A stretch of DNA of 9,462 bases from an uncultured Oscillospiraceae bacterium (GTDB lineage Bacteria; Bacillota_A; Clostridia; Oscillospirales; Oscillospiraceae). The stretch's first letter is position 1. The number at the start of each line of letters is the position of its first letter. The stretch is taken from contig CAKUMR010000028.1 of assembly GCA_934667865.1 (NCBI GenBank), forward strand, positions 1-9,462, given 5' to 3'. Shown in pieces: positions 1 to 4,977 of this stretch. Below the pieces are notes generated by a model that was not told the origin of the DNA, searched no databases, and saw nothing but the letters and a program-made list of their open reading frames with translations. Made by a program: the position numbers and the translations under genes.

Positions 1-540
1 AACCAGTTCTACACCGATACCGAAGCCGAGATCGCGCTCATCCGCAAGCTCTGCAAGGAAAAGGGCGTCCGCTGCGCACTGTCCAACCACTGGCGCTACG
101 GCGGCGAGGGCGCGCTGGAGCTGGCGCAGACCGTTATGGAAGCCTGCGAAGAGAAGAACGAGATCAAGTTCCTCTATCCGCTCGAAATGCCGCTGCGTCA
201 GCGTGTTGAGCTGATCGCGAAGGAAGTCTACGGCGCCGACGGCGTTGACTGGGCGCCTCTGGCGCTTGAGAAAGCAAAGCGCTTCGAGACCGACCCGAAG
301 TATGCCGACTACTGCACCATGATGGTCAAGACCCACCTGTCGCTGAGCCACGAGCCCTCCTGGAAGGGCGTTCCGACGGGCTGGCGTCTGCCCATCCGCG
401 ACATCCTCGAATACGGCGGCGCGAAGTTCCTCTGCCCGATGGCCGGCACCATCTCCATGATGCCCGGCACCAGCTCCGACCCGGCTTACCGCCGCATCGA
501 CGTCGATCTCGAAACGGGTAAGGTTTCCGGCCTGTTCTAA
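1..540 (+). CDS. fhs: Formate--tetrahydrofolate ligase, C-terminal part (5' end outside window)
   Basis: This is the last 179 codons of formate-THF ligase, open from base 1 to TAA at 538-540; the family is usually about 550 residues, so roughly the last third is present. The enzyme ligates formate to tetrahydrofolate with ATP to give 10-formyl-THF in the cytoplasm, and can run in reverse to make ATP. Family signatures seen are the start '[11 protein letters not shown]', '[10 protein letters not shown]', '[11 protein letters not shown]', '[10 protein letters not shown]', 'LPIRDI', 'GTISMMPG' and the typical end 'TGKVSGLF'. Some stretches are divergent: the usual 'MPGLPxRP' reads '[10 protein letters not shown]', and the usual 'VCMAKTQYSLS' reads '[11 protein letters not shown]', so it may belong to a variant clade. 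The downstream fchA and folD catalyse the next steps of the same pathway. Identification is firm; only the N-terminal nucleotide-binding part cannot be checked. Confidence 0.95.
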   Translation, partial: NQFYTDTEAEIALIRKLCKEKGVRCALSNHWRYGGEGALELAQTVMEACEEKNEIKFLYPLEMPLRQRVELIAKEVYGADGVDWAPLALEKAKRFETDPKYADYCTMMVKTHLSLSHEPSWKGVPTGWRLPIRDILEYGGAKFLCPMAGTISMMPGTSSDPAYRRIDVDLETGKVSGLF

Positions 541-560
541 GGAAAACTCCAAGCCATCAA

Positions 561-591
561 AAACTCCGGCGGCCTTCCCGCCGGAGTTTTT
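561..591 (+). terminator. Hairpin with T-run after fhs (terminator or attenuator)
   Basis: A perfect 12-bp stem (AAACTCCGGCGG at 561-572 pairing with 578-589) has a 5-base loop CCTTC and a run of five T (587-591), the form of an intrinsic terminator. It begins 21 bases after the fhs stop. The next gene starts only 23 bases after the T-run and no promoter fits in between, so the downstream genes probably depend on partial read-through, or the hairpin is a processing or stability element. The A-rich left flank also makes it bidirectional in appearance. Confidence 0.8.
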
Positions 592-614
592 CAAGATAGG
601 AAGGATGCTTTTTT

Positions 615-812
615 ATGGCGAAAGACAAACGCTTTGTCCGGATCCACACCGACGGCGCACTGAGTACAAATGAGATCTGGGTGGATACCGTGACCGGCGT
701 CAACTATCTTTATCATAACGCCGGATACGGCGCAGGACTGACTGTTCTGGTCGATCGGGACGGAAAGCCCGTTGTTTCGGCGCTTCCCATTGCAAAAGAG
801 GACATTAAATAG
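615..812 (+). CDS. Small DUF6440-type protein in folate operon
   Basis: This is a 65-residue protein of unknown function. The start is set by a ribosome binding site AGGAAGG (598-604) 10 bases before the ATG; an ATG at 605 is out of frame. The core 'IWVDTVTGVNYLYHNAGYGAGLTVLVDRDGKPV' region (written here only as a motif description: D-T-V-T-G-V-N-Y-L, then G-Y-G-A-G-L-T, then D-R-D-G-K-P-V) resembles the small DUF6440 proteins of Firmicutes, which carry 'VDxxTGVxYL', 'GYxGGLTxLLD' and 'DGKP'. It has no signal peptide, membrane segment or cysteines, so it is probably a small cytoplasmic beta-rich protein. It lies 23 bases after the fhs hairpin and 18 bases before fchA, which starts after its own AAGGAG site, so the two are probably translated from one message. 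The family match is from memory of the motif and is fairly good; the function is unknown. Confidence 0.8.
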   Translation: MAKDKRFVRIHTDGALSTNEIWVDTVTGVNYLYHNAGYGAGLTVLVDRDGKPVVSALPIAKEDIK

Positions 813-830
813 GAACAAGGAGAACAACCT

Positions 831-1451
831 ATGGATATGACAACAAAATCCTGCCGCGAGTTTGTCGCGGTTCTGGCTTCCAACGAGCCGGCGCCCGGCG
901 GCGGCGGCGCAGCCGCACTGGTCGGCGCAATCGGCACGGCGCTGGGCAACATGGTCGGCAGCCTGACCGTCGGCAAGAAGAAGTATGCCGACGTCGAGGC
1001 GGAGATCGTCGCCCTGATGAAAAAGTGCGATACGCTTCAGGCGGAGCTTCTGGATCAGGTTCCCGCGGATGCGGAGGGCTTCGTCCCGCTGGCCAAGGCC
1101 TATGGCATCCCCAAGGACGACCCCAACCGTGCGGCCGTTCTGGAGGAGGCGACGCTGATTGCCTGCAAGGTGCCAGTGCACATCATGGAGCTGTGCTGCG
1201 AGGCGCTGGACGCCATCGCTGTCTTTGCTGCAAAGGGCAGCCGTCTGGCCGTGTCCGACGCGGGCTGCGGCGCGGTCATCGTGAAGTCTGCAATGCAGGC
1301 GGCCTCCCTGAACGTTTTCATCAACACCAAGACCCTGCAGAACCGCGAGGCGGCGGAGGAGCTCAACGCCAAGTGCCTCGGGATGCTGGACAAATACGGC
1401 AAGCTGGCCGACGAGATCTTTGAAACCGTCAAGGCCGGATTCTTCAAATAA
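831..1451 (+). CDS. fchA: Methenyl-THF cyclohydrolase / formimino-THF cyclodeaminase family protein
   Basis: This is a 206-residue protein, the usual length for the stand-alone cyclodeaminase/cyclohydrolase family (FchA). It is expected to hydrolyse 5,10-methenyl-THF to 10-formyl-THF or the reverse; relatives remove ammonia from 5-formimino-THF in histidine or purine breakdown. Motifs seen are 'PAPGGGGAAALVGAIGTALG' at about residues 20-39 (the glycine-rich folate-binding turn), 'PADAEGFVPLAKAYGIPK' at about 78-95, and 'VSDAGCGAVIVKSAMQAASL' at about 141-160 followed by 'NVFIN'. The start is supported by AAGGAG (817-822) eight bases upstream. It sits between fhs and folD, the order seen in one-carbon operons of acetogenic clostridia, which favours the cyclohydrolase role over deamination; no histidine-degradation gene is visible. 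The adjacent FolD seems to have lost its own cyclohydrolase residues, which strengthens this assignment. Confidence 0.93.
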   Translation: MDMTTKSCREFVAVLASNEPAPGGGGAAALVGAIGTALGNMVGSLTVGKKKYADVEAEIVALMKKCDTLQAELLDQVPADAEGFVPLAKAYGIPKDDPNRAAVLEEATLIACKVPVHIMELCCEALDAIAVFAAKGSRLAVSDAGCGAVIVKSAMQAASLNVFINTKTLQNREAAEELNAKCLGMLDKYGKLADEIFETVKAGFFK

Positions 1452-1465
1452 AAGGAGAGAGATCC

Positions 1466-2347
1466 ATGGCAAAACAGTTGCTGGCAAAAGAAGTTACGGC
1501 CGCAATGGTCGAAAAATTGCAGGCGCGCGTCGCCGCATTGAAGGGAAAGGGCGTCAGCCCGAAGCTGGGCATCGTCCGCTGCGGCGAAAACCCCTCCGAC
1601 CTTTCGTATGAGCGCGGCGCGACCAAGCGCGCGGAAGAGGTCGGCGTCGAGGTCGTCAAGTACGTGCTGCCGGAGGATGTCACCAAGGAAGCGCTGCTCG
1701 CGCAGATCGACGAGATCAACGCCGACGATTCCGTCCACGGCGTTCTGATGTTCCGCCCGCTGCCCAAGCACCTCAAGGCCGATCAGGACGAGATCTGCAA
1801 CCGCCTGAAGGCGGAGAAGGATATTGACTGTATGACAGACCTGTCCAACGCCGGCGTGTTCACCGGCAAGAAGCTGGGCTTCGCGCCCTGCACTCCGCAG
1901 GCCTGCATGGAGATTCTGGACTATTACGGCATCGACTGCAAGGGCAAGAATGCTGTCGTGATCGGCCGCAGTCTGGTCGTCGGCAAGCCCGCCGCCATGA
2001 TGCTCATGGCGAAGAACGCGACCGTTACCGTCTGCCACACCAAGACCGTCAACACCGCGGAGATCGCACGCAATGCCGACATCATCGTTTCCGCAGCGGG
2101 CGTGCTCAAGTCCCTGACGAAGGACTTTGTCCGTCCCGGCCAGGTGGTCATCGACGTTTCCATGAACTGGGACCCGGAGAAGGTCACCTCCAAGGGCGTG
2201 GGCGGCATGGCCGGCGACGCGGTATTCAGCGAGGTCGAGCCCATTGTTGACGCGATCACCCCGGTGCCTGGCGGTGTGGGCGGCGTGACGAACGTCGTTC
2301 TCATCAGTCATGTGGTCGAGGCTGCCGAACGCACCCTGAACGTCTGA
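1466..2347 (+). CDS. folD: Methylene-THF dehydrogenase of FolD family, cyclohydrolase site altered
   Basis: A 293-residue FolD-family protein, normal length, that oxidises 5,10-methylene-THF to 5,10-methenyl-THF with NAD(P). The start follows AAGGAG (1452-1457) by eight bases, 14 bases after the fchA stop. The Rossmann signature 'VIGRSLVVGKPAAMML' (165-180), 'ATVTVCHTKT' (185-194) and the folate-site 'ITPVPGGVGGVTNV' (264-277) are intact, as is the Asp of 'KDID' (Asp121). However, in the motif Tyr-x3-Lys, where the Lys is catalytic for cyclohydrolysis in E. coli and human enzymes, the sequence is 'YERGATKRAEEVG' (Tyr48), which puts Ala52 in the Lys position when aligned without a gap. The conserved Gln of 'VQLPLP' is Phe96 ('LMFRPLP'). 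The protein is therefore probably a dehydrogenase only, with FchA next door doing the cyclohydrolase step. I recall similar 'YERGAxKR' sequences in other clostridial FolD proteins, so this may be a recognised subfamily rather than a lone mutation. Confidence 0.95.
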   Translation: MAKQLLAKEVTAAMVEKLQARVAALKGKGVSPKLGIVRCGENPSDLSYERGATKRAEEVGVEVVKYVLPEDVTKEALLAQIDEINADDSVHGVLMFRPLPKHLKADQDEICNRLKAEKDIDCMTDLSNAGVFTGKKLGFAPCTPQACMEILDYYGIDCKGKNAVVIGRSLVVGKPAAMMLMAKNATVTVCHTKTVNTAEIARNADIIVSAAGVLKSLTKDFVRPGQVVIDVSMNWDPEKVTSKGVGGMAGDAVFSEVEPIVDAITPVPGGVGGVTNVVLISHVVEAAERTLNV

Positions 2348-2369
2348 GCGCGGAAAGGGGAGCGTGTGT

Positions 2370-3710
2370 ATGAAAACACGTTTTCAGACGCCGGAGAGGG
2401 CGATTCGTCTGCTTTTCTGGGCCTTTTCCCTGATCTGCCTGCTTGCCGCCGTGCTGATGCCCGATCGCGCGGAGATGTTCCGCGGCCTTGTGCGCATCTG
2501 CATGCAGTCCGGCCAGACGGTCAAGAGCTATTTTGACGTTTCCTACGGCGGCTTTGCGGGCACCTTCCTCAATGTGGCCATCGTCTGCGCCGTCTGTGCC
2601 GCTCTGTACAGTCTGCCCGGCTCCAAGCCGGACGGCGTGTCCGTGCTGGCGTTTTTCCTGACGGCGGGCTTCTGTTTCTGGGGCACCACGGCGCTGAACA
2701 TCTGGTTCCCCTTTGCGGCGGTGCTGGTCTACTGCCTCGTCAAGCGGACAAATCCCGGCAAGATGGTAAATCTCTTCCTCTTCTCCACCGGCCTGACGCC
2801 GCTCATCACGGAGCTGTTCTTCCGCTGGCCGGGGGAGCAATGGCATGGCTTCACGGTTCTGGGCTGTGTGATGGCCTTCGCCGCCTCGCTGGTCATTGCC
2901 TTTCTGCTGGCACCGGGACTGGAGCACAGTCCGAAGATGCACAAAGGCTATGACCTCTACTCCGCCGCCGTACCGATGGGCTTCATTGCCTTCCTGCTGC
3001 GTGCGGTGCTGTTTAAGGTGCTGGGCGGCACGCTGTCGGACAACGTGGGCGTCGGACTGGCGGACAGCTTCTGGACGATCTCCAACGTCTTCTGCTTCGT
3101 GGTGTTCGGCCTCGCCATCGTGCTGGGCCTGCTGCTCGGCGGCAACTTTAAGGGCTATTGGAACCTGATGAAGGATCCCGGCTACGGCGTGGACTACGGC
3201 GCAAAGTACGGCGCGGGCACGGCCATTCTGAATCTCGGCATCTACGGCCTGTTCATTGTGCTGTATTACAACCTCATCGGCGCAAACTGGAATGCTGCGA
3301 CGCTCGGCTGCGTATTCTGTATGGTGTGCTGCTGCTTCAAGGGCAGCCACCCGCGGAATGTCTGGCCGATCATGCTCGGCTACGTCGCCGCGAGCTTTGC
3401 GGCCAAGGGGCTGTGCGCTCTGCTCGGCACGGAGTTTACCCTTGCCATCAACGCGCAGGCGATCGTCATTGGCCTCTGCTTTGCCAACGGCCTTTCGCCC
3501 ATCGCTGGGCGATACGGCTGGGGCGCGGGCTTTATTGCCGCGATGGGGCATTTTGCGCTGGTCACCTGCGTCCCGCTGATGCACGGGGCCTTCCTGCTGT
3601 ATAACGGCGGCTTCACGGCTGCAATCGTGTGCTTCCTCTTTGTGCCGCTGCTGGAAAAGTTTTTCCGCACAAAAGAGGAACGCTGCGTCTGCAAAAACGG
3701 AAAGGGGTAA
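2370..3710 (+). CDS. DUF1576-type polytopic membrane protein
   Basis: A 446-residue integral membrane protein of unknown function with about eleven or twelve hydrophobic segments spread over its whole length (for example residues about 13-31, 60-80, 88-105, 155-180, 230-255, 280-300 and 400-425). The pattern, the early 'SYFDVSYGGFAGTFLNVAIV' stretch (about 53-72) and 'KGSHPRNVWPI' (324-334) resemble the DUF1576 family of Firmicutes; this is recognition from memory. The ATG at 2370 is chosen because AAAGGGGAG ends 7-8 bases upstream; the GTG at 2364 is only one base from that site. A cysteine cluster (Cys314, 317, 320, 321, 322) sits at the end of one hydrophobic segment. The gene starts 22 bases after folD and ends 5 bases before the lipoprotein gene, so all three are probably one transcript. 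A transport role for formate, a folate or a one-carbon substrate can be imagined from context but nothing in the sequence proves it. Confidence 0.75.
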   Translation: MKTRFQTPERAIRLLFWAFSLICLLAAVLMPDRAEMFRGLVRICMQSGQTVKSYFDVSYGGFAGTFLNVAIVCAVCAALYSLPGSKPDGVSVLAFFLTAGFCFWGTTALNIWFPFAAVLVYCLVKRTNPGKMVNLFLFSTGLTPLITELFFRWPGEQWHGFTVLGCVMAFAASLVIAFLLAPGLEHSPKMHKGYDLYSAAVPMGFIAFLLRAVLFKVLGGTLSDNVGVGLADSFWTISNVFCFVVFGLAIVLGLLLGGNFKGYWNLMKDPGYGVDYGAKYGAGTAILNLGIYGLFIVLYYNLIGANWNAATLGCVFCMVCCCFKGSHPRNVWPIMLGYVAASFAAKGLCALLGTEFTLAINAQAIVIGLCFANGLSPIAGRYGWGAGFIAAMGHFALVTCVPLMHGAFLLYNGGFTAAIVCFLFVPLLEKFFRTKEERCVCKNGKG

Positions 3711-3715
3711 CACGG

Positions 3716-4534
3716 ATGAAACGGATCCTCGCACTGACCGTCCTGCTGGCGCTACTGACTGTGATGCTTCCGGCCTGTGCGCTGCCCGATGTGGGGCAAA
3801 AGCCCAATAACGGCGGAAATCAGATGACGGTTTCCGTGCCTGCCACCGAGCCGACGGAGCCGTCCACGGAATCCGTGGTGGACTTTGAGCCGGACCCCGA
3901 TCCGCTGCCGACGGAGCCGCCGGTGGAAACGGGCGAGCTGATCACCGACGCGATCTCCGAGGAGCTGAGCACAGAGGACGGCTATTACAGCCTCCACGTG
4001 CCGAAGATCAACCTTGATTCGGCGGATGCCCAGCGGGTCAATCAGGAGATCCTGGACGATTTCGGCGCGACGGCGGAGGAAACGCTTCGCCTGCGCAGCG
4101 AGGGCGGCGACGCCGGCTGCTACGAGATCAGCTGGGATCTGTGCTGGTATGAAAATACCTTCGCGCTGATCGTGCAGAAGTATTTCGAGGGCGACTATGT
4201 CTACCACAGAGCCTACAGCTTCGATTATGCCACCGGCAGCCAGCTCACCTTTGAGGAGCTCCTTGCGGCGGCGGGCTTTACCGAAGAGCGCTTCCACGCC
4301 ACCCTGCGTGAGGCCGCCGAGGCGAAGTTCCGCGAGATCTGGCCGGAGGAAACGCAGGAGCAGTTCCCGGATGTCTATGCCCAGACGCTGGAATGGACGC
4401 TCAGTGATGAAAATATCCAGAGCTGCCGGCAGGTGTTCCGCAGCGAGGCGGGCGACCTGATGGTGATTCTGGAGATCGGCTCCCTTGCGGGCGCTTCGTC
4501 CTATGAACAGATTTTCCCCCTCGCCATGGGGTGA
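3716..4534 (+). CDS. Secreted lipoprotein, possible RsiV/DUF3298-like C-terminal domain
   Basis: A 272-residue lipoprotein. The start at 3716 is chosen over upstream in-frame codons because AAAGGGG (3701-3707) lies eight bases before it and the sequence from there is a classical lipoprotein signal: Met-Lys-Arg, a hydrophobic core 'ILALTVLLALLTVM', and lipobox Leu-Pro-Ala-Cys with Cys21 as the lipidation site. Residues about 25-75 form a Thr/Pro/Glu-rich acidic linker typical of a wall-spanning tether. The remaining region (about 80-272) has 'GYYSLHVPKINLDSADAQRV' and then 'YSFDYATGSQLTFEELLAAA', an arrangement reminiscent of the DUF4163/DUF3298 pair in RsiV-like proteins; this match is weak. 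It should be anchored on the outer face of the membrane. It follows the DUF1576 gene by 5 bases with its ribosome site overlapping that gene's end, so the two are likely translationally linked and may work together. Confidence 0.85.
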   Translation: MKRILALTVLLALLTVMLPACALPDVGQKPNNGGNQMTVSVPATEPTEPSTESVVDFEPDPDPLPTEPPVETGELITDAISEELSTEDGYYSLHVPKINLDSADAQRVNQEILDDFGATAEETLRLRSEGGDAGCYEISWDLCWYENTFALIVQKYFEGDYVYHRAYSFDYATGSQLTFEELLAAAGFTEERFHATLREAAEAKFREIWPEETQEQFPDVYAQTLEWTLSDENIQSCRQVFRSEAGDLMVILEIGSLAGASSYEQIFPLAMG

Positions 4535-4585
4535 ACCTCTATGAAAGCGGGTTGCAAAAGCGGAGTCCGAATAAGAAAACACAGA

Positions 4586-4618
4586 GGATTCCCCGCAGAC
4601 TTTGTCTGCGGGGAATCC
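4586..4618. repeat. Perfect 15-bp inverted repeat / hairpin
   Basis: The arms GGATTCCCCGCAGAC (4586-4600) and their exact reverse complement (4604-4618) are separated by only TTT. No T-run follows on the + strand. On the minus strand the hairpin is followed by a T-rich stretch (complement of 4571-4583, interrupted by G and C), so it could be a weak terminator in that direction. It begins 51 bases after the lipoprotein stop. It could be a transcript-end stability hairpin or a copy of a dispersed intergenic repeat. Confidence 0.85.
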
Positions 4619-4625
4619 CTGCTTA

Positions 4626-4773
4626 CAGCCATTCGCCGAAGGATTTTTTGTTGGAACAAGGCGTTTTTCCGCGGCGCTACTTTGTGTAACGCAAGGGAAA
4701 ACGCCGCAGCTCCGGCGGAAAAGACTCGGCGAAGGGGCTGTGGTTTCTTATGAGGGCGCAGCAAAAGCAGCCC
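4626..4773 (+). other. Highly structured intergenic segment, candidate RNA element
   Basis: No convincing gene is present. The segment can fold into nested stems: CAGCC (4626-4630) with GGCTG (4736-4740); TTCGCCGA (4632-4639) with TCGGCGAA (4726-4733); GGCGTTTTTCC (4660-4670) with GGGAAAACGCC (4695-4705, one G-T pair); and an inner stem 4674-4680 with 4686-4692 (one mismatch). Two alternative pairings compete with these: TTTTCCGC (4665-4672) with GCGGAAAA (4715-4722), and GGGCTG (4735-4740) with CAGCCC (4768-4773). A terminator follows at 4796. The layout would suit a 3' untranslated element, a small RNA or a repeat element. The gene beyond the terminator has its own promoter, so a riboswitch role for it is unlikely. 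The pairings are read directly; function is unknown. Confidence 0.4.
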
Positions 4774-4795
4774 GCTTTGAATTTTCATACAGCGG

Positions 4796-4820
4796 CGCGG
4801 CCGGAAAGCCGCGTTTTTTT
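4796..4820 (+). terminator. Intrinsic terminator before arcA promoter
   Basis: CGCGGC (4796-4801) pairs with GCCGCG (4808-4813) around the loop CGGAAA, followed by seven T (4814-4820). This is the strongest T-run of the intergenic region and probably ends transcription arriving from the folate operon and lipoprotein gene, or from the structured segment. Confidence 0.75.
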
Positions 4821-4860
4821 CATGAGGGCGCGATCGAATAGTATGGGCTTGCATAAATAT

Positions 4861-4881
4861 TTGAAATTTTATTATTTTCAA
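4861..4881. promoter_or_regulatory. AT-rich dyad upstream of arcA promoter
   Basis: TTGAAA (4861-4866) is repeated inverted as TTTCAA (4876-4881) with nine AT bases between, 42 bases before the -35 box of arcA. It could be an operator or simply AT-rich upstream promoter DNA. The TGAAA/TTTCA arms are too far apart for a standard ArgR box, so no regulator is assigned. Confidence 0.2.
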
Positions 4882-4923
4882 GAAGAAGACCTTACTTATC
4901 GAGCGAAAAAGTTTGAAATAATA

Positions 4924-4952
4924 TTGATATTCTGATTCTTCCGTGGTAAAAT
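4924..4952 (+). promoter_or_regulatory. Sigma-A-type promoter of arcA
   Basis: The -35 box TTGATA (4924-4929) and -10 box TAAAAT (4947-4952) are separated by exactly 17 bases, with an extended -10 TG at 4944-4945. The flank upstream is AT-rich. Transcription would begin near 4959, leaving a leader of about 20 bases that holds the strong ribosome site GGAGGG (4966-4971), six bases before the arcA ATG. Such a short leader leaves little room for RNA-based control. Confidence 0.75.
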
Positions 4953-4977
4953 AAAAGAAAACCCCGGAGGGAAAAAC

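Noticed and set aside
1100..2311. Long minus-strand ORF of 403 codons antisense to fchA and folD
   Set aside because: It is the shadow of two clearly recognised genes in GC-rich DNA; its product is His/Arg/Gly/Ala-rich with no family resemblance and no ribosome site.
2364..2369. GTG start six bases upstream for the membrane protein
   Set aside because: It lies one base after the ribosome site, too close; the ATG at 2370 has proper spacing.
3629..3715. Upstream extension of the lipoprotein gene by 29 codons
   Set aside because: It would overlap the membrane protein gene by 82 bases and bury the lipoprotein signal peptide; the ATG at 3716 has a ribosome site.
2304..3734. Minus-strand ORF of 476 codons antisense to the membrane protein gene
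   Set aside because: Low-complexity Arg/Glu/Gln/His-rich product, exact antisense of a hydrophobic protein; no start signal.
4621..4820. Riboswitch controlling arcA
   Set aside because: The terminator at 4796 is followed by a separate good promoter at 4924, so arcA does not need transcription through this region.
4541..4841. Two overlapping small + strand ORFs (70 and 79 codons) in the gap before arcA
   Set aside because: Neither has a ribosome site, one starts with TTG inside a hairpin loop, and both are spelled by inverted repeats and a terminator. Such ORFs are typical false calls in structured repeats. A test of synonymous versus non-synonymous change in homologues would settle it.
4861..4881. 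ArgR box ahead of arcA
   Set aside because: The TGAAA/TTTCA arms are nine bases apart, whereas ArgR boxes have the half-sites much closer; kept only as an unassigned dyad.
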